A stretch of 40,820 bases of DNA from assembly GCF_007992495.1 (NCBI RefSeq), contig NZ_BKAJ01000049.1, forward strand, positions 1 to 40,820, in the 5' to 3' direction. Within the stretch, counting starts at the first letter, position 1, and each line of letters begins with the position of its first letter. The notes beneath the pieces were generated by a model that was not told the DNA's origin, did no database searches, and saw only the letters and a list, made by a program, of their open reading frames with translations. Positions 17,635 to 25,435 of this stretch are shown in pieces. Made by a program: the position numbers and the translations under genes. Origin of the DNA: Reyranella soli. GTDB lineage: Bacteria > Pseudomonadota > Alphaproteobacteria > Reyranellales > Reyranellaceae.

Positions 17635-18710
17635 GCGCGCTGCTCGAAGTCGCCGGTCTCGCCAAGCACTTCCCGGTGCGGCGCGGCGCCTTCGGGCTGG
17701 TGTCGGGCCACGTCCGCGCCGTCGATGGCGTCGACTTCGAGCTTCGCGCCGGCGAGACGCTGGCCATCGTGGGCGAATCGGGCTGCGGCAAGTCGACGGT
17801 CGGCCGCCTGGTGCTGCGCCTGATCGAGCCGTCGGCCGGCCAGGTGCGCTTCGAAGGCGAGGACCTGTTGGCGCTCTCCGACGGCGCCATGCGCGCGCGC
17901 CGCCAGCGCATGCAAGTGATTTTCCAGGACCCCTATGCCTCGCTCAATCCGCGCATGACCGTGGGCGCCATGCTGGGCGAGCCGCTGATGCTGCATGGGC
18001 TGGCGAAGAACGAAGCCGCGCGCAAGGCCCGTGTCGGCGAGCTTCTCGATCTCGTCGGCCTCAGACCCGATCACGCGCGGCGCTATCCGCACGAATTCTC
18101 CGGCGGCCAGCGCCAGCGCCTGGCGATCGCCCGCGCGCTCGCCGTCGAGCCCAAGCTGATCGTGGCCGACGAGCCGGTGTCGGCGCTCGACGTGTCGATC
18201 CAGGCGCAGGTCATCAACCTGATGCGCTCGCTGCAGCAGCGCTTCGGGCTCGCCTACATCTTCATCAGCCACGATCTCGCAGTCGTGAAACACATCGCCG
18301 ATCGCATCGCCGTAATGTACCTCGGCAAGATCGTGGAGACGGCGACGACCGACGAGCTCTTCCGCAATCCGCGCCATCCCTACACGCGCGCCCTGCTGGC
18401 CGCCGTGCCGCTGCCCGACCCGACGGCGGCGCGCGAGCGTACGCTGCTCGAGGGCGACATCCCGAGCGCGATGAACCCGCCCTCGGGCTGCCGCTTCCAC
18501 ACGCGCTGCACCTTCGCCCGCGAGGCCTGCAAACGCGACGAGCCGGCGCTGGCCGACGACGGCCAGGCGCACGCCACGGCCTGCCCCTACTGGCCGGAAT
18601 TCCCGCCGCCTGCCGTGCTCGCCGAGGCGGCCAACCGCGACGCCGATCGCATCCGACTGACCCGCCTGCAGGCGGCGTTCGTCAATAATCAACAAAGGGA
18701 GGCTTCATGA
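17631..18710 (+). CDS. dppF: Peptide ABC importer ATP-binding protein (DppF/OppF)
   Basis: Second ATPase of the importer, 359 residues. The N-terminal [20 protein letters not shown] insertion before Walker A marks the DppF/OppF subtype. Walker A is [20 protein letters not shown], the Q-loop [17 protein letters not shown], the signature [19 protein letters not shown] and Walker [19 protein letters not shown]. The C-terminal [18 protein letters not shown] carries the conserved cysteines. The GTG start overlaps the dppD stop, and the gene overlaps the binding-protein start by four bases (ATGA). Confidence 0.93.
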   Translation: MSALLEVAGLAKHFPVRRGAFGLVSGHVRAVDGVDFELRAGETLAIVGESGCGKSTVGRLVLRLIEPSAGQVRFEGEDLLALSDGAMRARRQRMQVIFQDPYASLNPRMTVGAMLGEPLMLHGLAKNEAARKARVGELLDLVGLRPDHARRYPHEFSGGQRQRLAIARALAVEPKLIVADEPVSALDVSIQAQVINLMRSLQQRFGLAYIFISHDLAVVKHIADRIAVMYLGKIVETATTDELFRNPRHPYTRALLAAVPLPDPTAARERTLLEGDIPSAMNPPSGCRFHTRCTFAREACKRDEPALADDGQAHATACPYWPEFPPPAVLAEAANRDADRIRLTRLQAAFVNNQQREAS

Positions 18711-20224
18711 AAAACACGTTGAGGCGCATCGCGCTGTCGCTGGCGTTCGCCGCCGTCGCGGGCGGCAGCGCCGTGGCCCAGTCGCACCTGCGCGTCGGGC
18801 TCGCCGAGGATCCCGACGTGCTTGATCCTTCATTGGCCCGCACCTATGTCGGCCGCATCGTGTTCTCGTCGATCTGCGACAAGCTGTTCGACATCGACGA
18901 GAAGCTGAACGTGGTGCCGCAGCTCGCCACGAGCCACGAGACTTCGCCCGATGGCCTGACCGTCACCATCAAGCTGCGCCCGGGCGTGAAGTTCCATGAC
19001 GGCGAGGTCTTCGACGCGGCCGCCGCCAAGTACAGCCTCGAGCGTCACCTCAATATGAAGGGCTCGTTCCGCAAGCCCGAGATCGCGTCGATCAATTCCA
19101 TCGAGATCGTCGATCCCTCGACCATCAAGCTCATCCTCAAGACGCCGTTTTCGCCGCTGCTCGCCCAGCTCACCGACCGGGCCGGCATGATGGTCTCGCC
19201 CAAGGCCGCCGAGGCGGCGGGCGACAAGTTCGGTCTGAAGCCGGTTTGCGCCGGCCCCTACAAGTTCGTCGAACGCGTCCAGCAAGACCGCATTGTGGTC
19301 GAGAAGTTCGCCGACTACTGGAACAAGGACCAGGTCTTCATCGACAAGATCACCTACCTGCCAATCGTCGATTCGACGGTGCGGCTGGCCAACCTGCGGT
19401 CGGGCGGGCTCGACATGATCGAGCGGCTGCTGGCGACCGACATCAAGACAGTGCGCGACAATCCCAAGCTCAAGCTGATCAGCGCCGTCGAGCTCGGCTA
19501 CCAGGGCCTCACCATCAACCTGTCGAACGGCCCCAAGGCCGCCTCGCCGCTCGCCAAGGACGCGCGCGTGCGCCAGGCCTTCGAGCTCTCGATCGACCGC
19601 GACGCGCTGAACCAGGTCGTGTTCAACGGCGAGTTCGTGGTCGGCAACCAGTGGATCAATCCGACCAATCCCTACTACCAGCAGTCCCTGCCGGTGCCCA
19701 AGCGCGACCTCGCCAAGGCCAAGGCGCTCCTGAAGGAGGCCGGCGTGAGCGGCCGGATGTCGCTCGACATGATGGTGCCCAACAGTCCCGAGACGCGTCA
19801 GGTTGCCGAGGTGCTGCAGTCGATGGTGGCCGAGGCCGGCTTCGACCTGAAGATCAGGGTCACCGAGTTCGCGACCTCGCTGAAGGCGGCCGAAGATGGC
19901 GACTACGAGCTGTACCTGATCGGCTGGTCGGGCCGCAGCGATCCCGACGGCAACTCCTTTTCCTTCCAGGCCTGCGGCTCGCCGCAGAACAACTCGGGCT
20001 ACTGCGACAAGGACGTCGACGAGTGGCACAAGCAGGCGCGCATCAAGAGCGATCCCGCCGAGCGCAAGAAGATCTACGAGAACATCGCCAAGAAGTACCT
20101 GGCGGACGGCTCGATCAAGTACCTCTACCATCGCCGCGTGCTGATGGCGCTGAGCGACAAGATCGACGGCTACAAGCAGATGCCCGACGGCCTGATCCGC
20201 GTCGTCGGCGTCAAGCTGAAGTAG
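18707..20224 (+). CDS. dppA: Periplasmic peptide-binding protein (SBP_bac_5 family)
   Basis: Extracytoplasmic solute-binding protein of 505 residues. A Sec signal ([19 protein letters not shown]) ends at AVAQS. The mature protein begins [18 protein letters not shown], with [20 protein letters not shown] and [20 protein letters not shown] as the class signature. [20 protein letters not shown] and [20 protein letters not shown] follow. GGGAGG lies five bases before the ATG at 18707. The ligand is unknown. Given ggt and DUF1028 in the operon, gamma-glutamyl or other short peptides are plausible (inference), but this family also binds glutathione, nickel, sugars and opines. Confidence 0.92.
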   Translation: MKNTLRRIALSLAFAAVAGGSAVAQSHLRVGLAEDPDVLDPSLARTYVGRIVFSSICDKLFDIDEKLNVVPQLATSHETSPDGLTVTIKLRPGVKFHDGEVFDAAAAKYSLERHLNMKGSFRKPEIASINSIEIVDPSTIKLILKTPFSPLLAQLTDRAGMMVSPKAAEAAGDKFGLKPVCAGPYKFVERVQQDRIVVEKFADYWNKDQVFIDKITYLPIVDSTVRLANLRSGGLDMIERLLATDIKTVRDNPKLKLISAVELGYQGLTINLSNGPKAASPLAKDARVRQAFELSIDRDALNQVVFNGEFVVGNQWINPTNPYYQQSLPVPKRDLAKAKALLKEAGVSGRMSLDMMVPNSPETRQVAEVLQSMVAEAGFDLKIRVTEFATSLKAAEDGDYELYLIGWSGRSDPDGNSFSFQACGSPQNNSGYCDKDVDEWHKQARIKSDPAERKKIYENIAKKYLADGSIKYLYHRRVLMALSDKIDGYKQMPDGLIRVVGVKLK

Positions 20225-20230
20225 ACCGCC

Positions 20231-21172
20231 TTGCTCGCCTTCCTCACCCAGCGGCTGCTGCAGATCATCCCGACACTGATCCTGGTGTCGATGCTGATCT
20301 TCGGCCTGCAGCAACTGCTGCCCGGCGACCCGGCGCTGATCATGGCGGGCGAGGAACGCGATCCTGCGGTGCTGGAGGAGATCCGCCAGCAGTACCGCCT
20401 GAACGATCCGATCCCCATCCAGTACTTCTACTGGATCAAGGGGGTGCTCTCGGGGAACCTGGGCGAATCGATGCGGCTCAAGGCATCGGTCGCCTCGCTG
20501 GTGGCTGAGAAGCTGCCGGTGACCCTGCAGCTCGCCGCCATGGCGATCATCGTGGCGCTGGGCATCGGCATCCCCGCCGGCATCATCTCGGCGGTGAAGA
20601 AGGACACCGCCTGGGACTACGGCGCCAACATCTTCGCCCTGTGGGGCATCAGCACGCCCAACTTCTGGCTGGGCATCCTGATGATCTTCCTGTTCTCGGT
20701 GACGCTCGCCTGGCTGCCCGCCTCGGGCTACGTGCGGCTGGGCGAAGACTGGCGCGCCAGCCTCGCCACCACGGTGATGCCGGCCTTCGTGCTGGGCAAC
20801 GCCATCGCCGCCGTCCTGATGCGCCATACGCGCAGCGCCATGCTGCAGGCGATGGGTGCCGACTATGTGCGCACCGCGCGGGCCAAGGGCCTCTACGAGC
20901 GCCGGGTGGTCCTGAAGCACGCGCTGCGCAACGCCATGACGCCGGTGATCACGCTGGGCGCGCTGGAGTTCGGCACGCTGCTGTCGGGCGCGGTGCTGAC
21001 CGAGCAGATCTTCACCATCCCGGGCTTCGGCAAGCTGATCGTCGATGCCGTGTTCAACCGCGACTATGCCGTCGTGCAGGGCGTCGTACTGGTGACGGCC
21101 ACGACCTATATCGTGCTGAACCTGCTGGCCGACGTGGCCTACGTGCTGGTCAATCCGAGGCTGCGCGGATGA
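20231..21172 (+). CDS. dppB: Peptide ABC importer permease (DppB)
   Basis: Inner-membrane permease of 313 residues with six hydrophobic segments. It starts MLAFLTQRLLQIIPTLILVS from TTG at 20231, six bases after the dppA stop. LLPGDPALIMAGEE is the conserved DppB periplasmic motif. The EAA loop reads DYVRTARAKGLYERRVVLKH and AMTPVITLGALEFGTLLSGA follows. The stop TGA overlaps the dppC ATG. Confidence 0.93.
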   Translation: MLAFLTQRLLQIIPTLILVSMLIFGLQQLLPGDPALIMAGEERDPAVLEEIRQQYRLNDPIPIQYFYWIKGVLSGNLGESMRLKASVASLVAEKLPVTLQLAAMAIIVALGIGIPAGIISAVKKDTAWDYGANIFALWGISTPNFWLGILMIFLFSVTLAWLPASGYVRLGEDWRASLATTVMPAFVLGNAIAAVLMRHTRSAMLQAMGADYVRTARAKGLYERRVVLKHALRNAMTPVITLGALEFGTLLSGAVLTEQIFTIPGFGKLIVDAVFNRDYAVVQGVVLVTATTYIVLNLLADVAYVLVNPRLRG

Positions 21173-22053
21173 CCGCCACCGCCCTGCCCGACGTCGCCGT
21201 CCGCGACGCCAGCGAGGAGAACCCCTGGGCGCGCGCCTGGCGACGCCTGAAGCGCCGCAAGGGCGCGATGGTGGGCCTCGCCGTCGTGGTGCTGTTCGTG
21301 TTGGTGGCGATCCTCGCCCCCTGGGTGGCCCCCTACGACCCGATCGCGACAAGCTGGAGCCTCGTGCGCAAGCCCCCGTCATGGGCCCATTGGCTGGGCA
21401 CCGACGAGGTCGGCCGCGACATCCTCTCCCGCGTCATCTGGGGCGCACGCGCCTCGCTCAGCGCCGGCCTGGTCTCGGTCGGCATTGCGCTCGGTATCGG
21501 CGTGCCGCTCGGGCTGCTGGCGGGCTATGCCGGCGGCTGGATCGACTCCGTGCTGTCGCGCATCGTCGATGCCATGCTGGCGGTGCCGTTCCTGATCCTG
21601 GCCATCGCGCTGGCCGCCTTCCTCGGCCCCAGCCTCAGCAACGCCATGATCGCCATCGGCGTCACCGCCACGCCGATCTTTGTGCGCCTGACTCGCGGCC
21701 AGACGCTCGCCGCCAAGGTCGAGGACTATGTCGAGGCCGCCCGCGCCGTCGGCAATCCGCACTGGCGCATTGCGCTGCGCCACGTGCTGCCCAACATCGT
21801 GCCGCCGCTGCTGGTGCAGGCTTCGCTCGCCATCGCCGGCGCGATCATCGCCGAGGCGGCGCTGTCGTTCCTCGGGCTCGGCCAGCAGCCACCGTCGCCG
21901 TCGTGGGGCAGCATGCTGAACTCCGCCCAGCGCTTCATCGCCCAGGCGCCATGGATGGCCTTCTGGCCGGGCTTCGCGATCTTCTTCGCCGTGCTGTCGT
22001 TCAACCTTCTAGGCGACGGCCTGCGCGACGCGCTGGATCCGCGGCATAAATAG
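21169..22053 (+). CDS. dppC: Peptide ABC importer permease (DppC)
   Basis: Partner permease of 294 residues. It has an N-terminal cytoplasmic stretch (WARAWRRLKRRKGAMVGLAV), then TM1, a periplasmic segment with HWLGTDEVGRDILSRVIWGA (the DppC signature), and five more helices. The EAA loop reads DYVEAARAVGNPHWRIALRH, followed by VLPNIVPPLLVQASLAIAGA and AALSFLGLGQQPPSPSWGSM. I chose ATG at 21169, which overlaps the dppB stop as ATGA; the open frame extends further upstream only as a shadow of dppB. It is the last gene of the operon, and a nested palindromic repeat begins four bases after its stop. Confidence 0.93.
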   Translation: MTATALPDVAVRDASEENPWARAWRRLKRRKGAMVGLAVVVLFVLVAILAPWVAPYDPIATSWSLVRKPPSWAHWLGTDEVGRDILSRVIWGARASLSAGLVSVGIALGIGVPLGLLAGYAGGWIDSVLSRIVDAMLAVPFLILAIALAAFLGPSLSNAMIAIGVTATPIFVRLTRGQTLAAKVEDYVEAARAVGNPHWRIALRHVLPNIVPPLLVQASLAIAGAIIAEAALSFLGLGQQPPSPSWGSMLNSAQRFIAQAPWMAFWPGFAIFFAVLSFNLLGDGLRDALDPRHK

Positions 22054-22056
22054 GCT

Positions 22057-22192
22057 GGGGGCGCGCCACTCCAGTGGCGCGTCATGATCTTCCGGACCGC
22101 CGGCCTCCGGCCGGCATCATGCTCATGAGCCGGCGAGAGGCCGGCGGTCCAGAAGAGCATGAGAAGACGCGCCACTGGAGTGGCGCGCCCCC
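22057..22192. repeat. Palindromic repeat locus B, outer element (interrupted)
   Basis: Two perfect 27-base inverted arms at 22057-22083 and 22166-22192. Each arm contains a GCGCCACT-CC-AGTGGCGC-type hairpin. The core between the arms is split by a second, different element (22089-22155). Remnants ATGAT on the left and CATGA on the right show the outer core was of the same ATGATCATGA type. It fills the gap between the convergent dppC and the small gene at 22197. Confidence 0.9.
22089..22155. repeat. Palindromic repeat locus B, inner element
   Basis: Arms at 22089-22115 and 22129-22155 match in 24 of 27 positions as an inverted repeat around ATCATGCTCATGA. The sequence is nearly identical to the element at 26409-26475. 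It lies inside the core of the outer element of this locus. Confidence 0.88.
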
Positions 22193-22196
22193 GGCA

Positions 22197-22451
22197 CTAG
22201 TTCGGCAAACTCGTATCGACGTGCTCGAACGCGGCGACACCCGAGGTGACCGTCGTCGCGCGCTCCTCGACCAGGAGCTGGGTCACGGCGAGGAAGTGGA
22301 CCAGTTCGCTGTCGCCCAGGCGCTCAGCCTGTTCGATCAGCTCGCGCACGCCGTGCCACACGCGGAACAGCGCCGCCGCCTTCTTCTTCCCGGACAACGG
22401 TTCGCGGCCGCGCCGCCGCCGAACATTGGGTTCAAGGACGATGTCGACCAA
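22197..22451 (-). CDS. Small hypothetical protein
   Basis: An 84-residue product, basic at the N-terminus (LEPNVRRRRGREPLSGKKKA) and then probably helical (AALFRVWHGVRELIEQAERL, SELVHFLAVTQLLVEERATT). It has no cysteines, no signal peptide and no recognised domain. Start is TTG at 22451, behind a G-rich GGGGGGATTGAG stretch that could serve as ribosome site. It follows the two GNAT genes on the same strand after 252 bases and ends just before repeat locus B. The regular amphipathic pattern favours a real gene. Confidence 0.5.
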   Translation of the reverse strand: MVDIVLEPNVRRRRGREPLSGKKKAAALFRVWHGVRELIEQAERLGDSELVHFLAVTQLLVEERATTVTSGVAAFEHVDTSLPN

Positions 22452-22477
22452 CTCAATCCCCCCTGTTTACGCCACCG

Positions 22478-22510
22478 CACCCGTCCGCGGCCTTTGCCGG
22501 CGGACGGGTG
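22478..22510. repeat. Perfect 11-bp inverted repeat (hairpin)
   Basis: CACCCGTCCGC (22478-22488) pairs with GCGGACGGGTG (22500-22510) across an 11-base loop. It lies 27 bases upstream of the small minus-strand gene and downstream of the GNAT genes. There is no T-run on either side, so a rho-independent terminator is unlikely; an operator or mRNA structure is possible. The rest of the 22452-22703 gap shows nothing I can name. Confidence 0.5.
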
Positions 22511-22703
22511 GGCGCGAAAGGCGTCGCGTCACCCCAACTGGACCGCCGGCCGGCCGTTCTCCCCCGAGTAACGGCATGACAGTCCGGCGATCCTACACGA
22601 CACCCACAGGAAGTGTCCCCTAGCCTTTAGGAGGCGGTAGAATCTTGCTCGCCCTAGGCACATTCCGCCCGGCCGTCGCCGGTCAGGCGGATTGCGGTCC
22701 GGC

Positions 22704-23270
22704 TCAGTTGGACGCGGTCCCCAGCGGCAGGCCCGAGGCGTCGAGCTGGCCTTCGCGGCGCAACGCGACCGATTCCGGCGCCTCGACCTCGGGCAGCGGC
22801 TTGCTGGGATCGACCGCCCGCACGACGGCCACGATGCGCTTGTCGCCCGAGCTCGCCTCCTCGGCGACCAGCCGGCGCCAGCCCTGCTTCTCCCAGTACT
22901 TGATGTCGGTCGGCAGGACCTGGGCGTAGAGCATGTTGCAGCCGCGGCTCTCGGCCAGCTTGCGGGCACGTTCGAGCAGGAGCTGTCCGATATTGTGGCC
23001 GCGGAAGCGCTGGATGACGGCCAGCCGCTCGGGCATGGCGAACGACTGGAACCAGCGCACACGCAGCGTGCCCACCGGCTCCTCGCCGACATAGGCGATG
23101 ATGTGGGTGGCGCCGAAGTCGTGACCGTCGAACTCCTCCGAGTACGGCACGTCGAGCTCGCCGATGAAGCAGGCGGCGCGAACCGCGAAGGCCTGCAGCG
23201 AGTCTTCCATCCTCATGGCGAGCTTGGTCGTGACCGTCTCGCCGCCAATCGATAATGCCATAGCGCTCAT
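22704..23270 (-). CDS. GNAT family acyltransferase (copy 1)
   Basis: A 188-residue GNAT-fold protein, expected to move an acyl group from acyl-CoA to an amine. FAVRAACFIGELDVPYSEEF and DGHDFGATHIIAYVGEEPVG lead into the core strands. The CoA pyrophosphate loop is RFRGHNIGQLLLERA, which fits the R/Q-x-x-G-x-G/A type loosely, and YWEKQGWRRL is the usual motif B end. The ATG at 23270 follows AAGGGGGAAAGAG directly. It is clearly paralogous to the next gene upstream (shared RAAxFxGE, PYxEEFDG, MRVRWF-like LRVRWF). The C-terminal 35 residues, rich in Pro and Glu, are outside the fold. The substrate is unknown. Confidence 0.82.
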   Translation of the reverse strand: MSAMALSIGGETVTTKLAMRMEDSLQAFAVRAACFIGELDVPYSEEFDGHDFGATHIIAYVGEEPVGTLRVRWFQSFAMPERLAVIQRFRGHNIGQLLLERARKLAESRGCNMLYAQVLPTDIKYWEKQGWRRLVAEEASSGDKRIVAVVRAVDPSKPLPEVEAPESVALRREGQLDASGLPLGTASN

Positions 23271-23282
23271 CTCTTTCCCCCT

Positions 23283-23903
23283 TTAATTCGCGCGACGCTC
23301 GGTCCATTCCGCATGCGGATTGGACGCCCCTCGATCCATCGAGTCTTCCAGGATACCCGGCATGTCCAGGCGATCCTCCGGCCGGTTCAACACCATCGGA
23401 TCGGTGGACACGGTCGGCATCGTTCGCTCGTCGATCTCCAGGTCGCAGTAGAACGCGCCATATTCGTGGTCCGAGAAATGGAAGATCTTGTCGTCGACGC
23501 GCTTGAAGCCCATGCGCTCGAAGATCGGCCACAGCCGGTGCTGGGCATGCAGGTAGGCCTTGCTGTAGCCCTTCTTGCGGCAGAAATCGCGCGCCCAGTT
23601 CACGAACGGGATGAACAGGCCGTACGAGCGATAGCGCTTCAGGATGATGGCGCGCTCGAGCTTGGCGAAAGACGCGAACCAGCGCACCCGCATCGACGCC
23701 GCGGGCTCGCCGTCGACGTAGAGCATCAAGTGGCTCGCGGTGTAGTCGTTGCCGTCGAACTCTTCCCAATACGGGCAGTGCTGCTCGCCCATGAATACGG
23801 CTGCCCGCAACATGTAGCACTGCATCAGCTCGTCCGATGTCGTCGCGAGCTTGATCGTCACGACAGGACGATCGGAGATCGCCGTCGTCATAGCTTCGGT
23901 CAT
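23283..23903 (-). CDS. GNAT family acyltransferase (copy 2, altered CoA loop)
   Basis: A 206-residue GNAT-fold paralogue of its neighbour. YMLRAAVFMGEQHCPYWEEF, DGNDYTASHLMLYVDGEPAA and SMRVRWFASFAKLERAIILK align with copy 1. Where copy 1 has the CoA loop RFRGHNIGQ, this one reads RYRSYGLFIPFVNWARDF, so the loop is not canonical. The protein may use an unusual donor or be a non-catalytic partner. It starts at ATG 23903, two bases from the stop of the membrane nucleotidyltransferase gene, which implies translational coupling. A tail of about 50 residues (DPMVLNRPEDRLDMPGILED) follows the fold. Confidence 0.8.
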   Translation of the reverse strand: MTEAMTTAISDRPVVTIKLATTSDELMQCYMLRAAVFMGEQHCPYWEEFDGNDYTASHLMLYVDGEPAASMRVRWFASFAKLERAIILKRYRSYGLFIPFVNWARDFCRKKGYSKAYLHAQHRLWPIFERMGFKRVDDKIFHFSDHEYGAFYCDLEIDERTMPTVSTDPMVLNRPEDRLDMPGILEDSMDRGASNPHAEWTERRAN

Positions 23904-23904
23904 G

Positions 23905-25203
23905 CTAGGCCCCCTCTGTGAGTACTCCGTTGTCGTTCCGGAAGCGGCGACCCCCAGCCGTCACCACCGGAAGATTCTGCGAAATCTGTGAAAGCACGTC
24001 GGTCACGACCGGCGAGGTCATGCCCTTGGCGCCGCGCCGGATCGCCGTCGCCGACACCTTGTCGCGGCGCAGGATGCACCAGGGATAGATCCAGCCGCAT
24101 TCGTCGCTGATCTGGCGAACCAGCATGCCGCCAAAGTCCGTACCATGCAGGGTGTGAAGCCGCATGCCGGGATTTCGGCGCTTGATCTCGCCGATCACGC
24201 CCTGGAAGCCCTTCGTGTTGTAGGTCTCGGGATAGAACGCCACTTCGACCCGGTTGCCCAACCCCGCCTCGGCAAGCGCCAGCTCGATCAGTGCCTTGCG
24301 CGTCTCGGGCGGCAGGAAAATGTTGCCGGTCGGGAAGTAGTCGACGTTGGAATCGGCCTTGTCGGTCTTTTCGTAGACCTGGAAGCCGTCCTCCCTCACC
24401 CGGCCAACGCGGATCTCGCCCTTGCGGAAGGCATCGGCGTGCAGACGCGGGATGAGCGTCGGATGGATGATGATCCTGTCGAGGCCCCGTTCGTCGAGCG
24501 CGCGCCGAACCATCATGAGATGTGAATTGTGGAACGGATTGAAGGTTCCGAGGAACAACCCGACGCCGCCCTTGGGCGCCAGCACCGACCGCAGATCCGA
24601 GACCAGCCCGATACCGAAGAACAGGACGCCCAGCACGAAACCCAGCACCAGGAAGGCTTCCCGCGCCCCCGGCACGCCGGCCGTGCCCAATCCCGCCAGG
24701 ACCATGTTGAACACGATGCTGACGATGGTGTTGCGATTGGCATCGCCGATCCCGCGCGCCACCAGGTAGCCGCCGAGATACTGCGTGCCCTGGGAGGCGA
24801 GCGTGGTCAGGAGCGCCGCACCGGCCCAACCGCCGACCGACGCAATACCCGCCAAGTTGAAGGCACCCCCCACAAAGCACAGCCAGATCACCGCAAGATT
24901 GAAGGCCAATTGCGGGAGAAACCGTCCGAGCTTACCGGCCGTTACGAAACCGAATTGGTTGTTAGCCCACAGTTCGGCTTTATTGCTGAGCTTGGAATAG
25001 CTCGGCAGGAACACCCCGGCGAAGACTGACACGCCGATCAGCGCCGGGTTAGCCCAACTGCCATGCGCGTACGCATAGCTAAGGTACATCATTAGGCCGC
25101 CAAAGGCCGCGATGCGCGTCGACGGACTGCGCACATAACGGAGGAATTTGCCAGCGTATGCCGACAATCCCATCATCTTGCCGTCAGAGCCGGTCGCGGC
25201 CAC
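23905..25203 (-). CDS. Six-helix membrane protein fused to a NadD-like nucleotidyltransferase domain
   Basis: About 432 residues. Residues 30-205 hold six hydrophobic segments (for example IAAFGGLMMYLSYAYA, LAFNLAVIWLCFVGGAF, AFLVLGFVLGVLFFGIGLV). From about residue 215 comes a cytidylyl/adenylyltransferase domain: GVGLFLGTFNPFHNSHLMMV is the HxGH-type motif (here HNSH), and DKVSATAIRRGAKG near the C-terminus matches the ISSTxIR second motif of NadD-like enzymes. It should transfer a nucleotide to a phosphate-bearing substrate at the membrane, but the substrate is unknown. I prefer GTG at 25203, nine bases after GGGGGG; TTG at 25230 and ATG at 25176 are alternatives. It is the first gene of a unit with the two GNATs. 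Confidence 0.72.
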   Translation of the reverse strand: MAATGSDGKMMGLSAYAGKFLRYVRSPSTRIAAFGGLMMYLSYAYAHGSWANPALIGVSVFAGVFLPSYSKLSNKAELWANNQFGFVTAGKLGRFLPQLAFNLAVIWLCFVGGAFNLAGIASVGGWAGAALLTTLASQGTQYLGGYLVARGIGDANRNTIVSIVFNMVLAGLGTAGVPGAREAFLVLGFVLGVLFFGIGLVSDLRSVLAPKGGVGLFLGTFNPFHNSHLMMVRRALDERGLDRIIIHPTLIPRLHADAFRKGEIRVGRVREDGFQVYEKTDKADSNVDYFPTGNIFLPPETRKALIELALAEAGLGNRVEVAFYPETYNTKGFQGVIGEIKRRNPGMRLHTLHGTDFGGMLVRQISDECGWIYPWCILRRDKVSATAIRRGAKGMTSPVVTDVLSQISQNLPVVTAGGRRFRNDNGVLTEGA

Positions 25204-25230
25204 AGCACAGATCCCCCCATCAAACGTCAA

Positions 25231-25435
25231 TCGGTAACAACTAGGGATTGATTGACTAACGAATAGGAGGACTAGATACGCACAGGTTTTATCTACGTTG
25301 CCGCTGAAAGAAACCCGCTAATCGCCTACAAACGACACAGAAAACGACATTTGCCCGTTAATGATGTAAGATAAACCACGTTGCCATAGTCAAAGTAAAC
25401 TTAACGCCGCCAACCTTATTGTATCGATTGTTACG
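25231..25435. promoter_or_regulatory. AT-rich divergent intergenic region between nucleotidyltransferase and lysR genes
   Basis: These 205 bases are visibly AT-richer than the flanking genes (runs such as GATTGATTGACTAACGAATA and AAAGTAAACTTAACG). They separate a LysR gene from its divergent neighbour, the usual place for a LysR operator and both promoters. I could not define a confident -35/-10 pair or a single T-N11-A site. Confidence 0.5.

Noticed and set aside
18830..21382. An 850-residue open frame antisense to the dppA-dppB-dppC genes
   Set aside because: It is a GC-bias shadow: His, Gln, Asp and Arg-rich sequence without domains, fully overlapping well-supported genes.
22478..22510. 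A rho-independent terminator for the GNAT genes
   Set aside because: The 11-bp stem is good, but there is no T-run after it on either strand and it lies nearly 200 bases from the GNAT stop.
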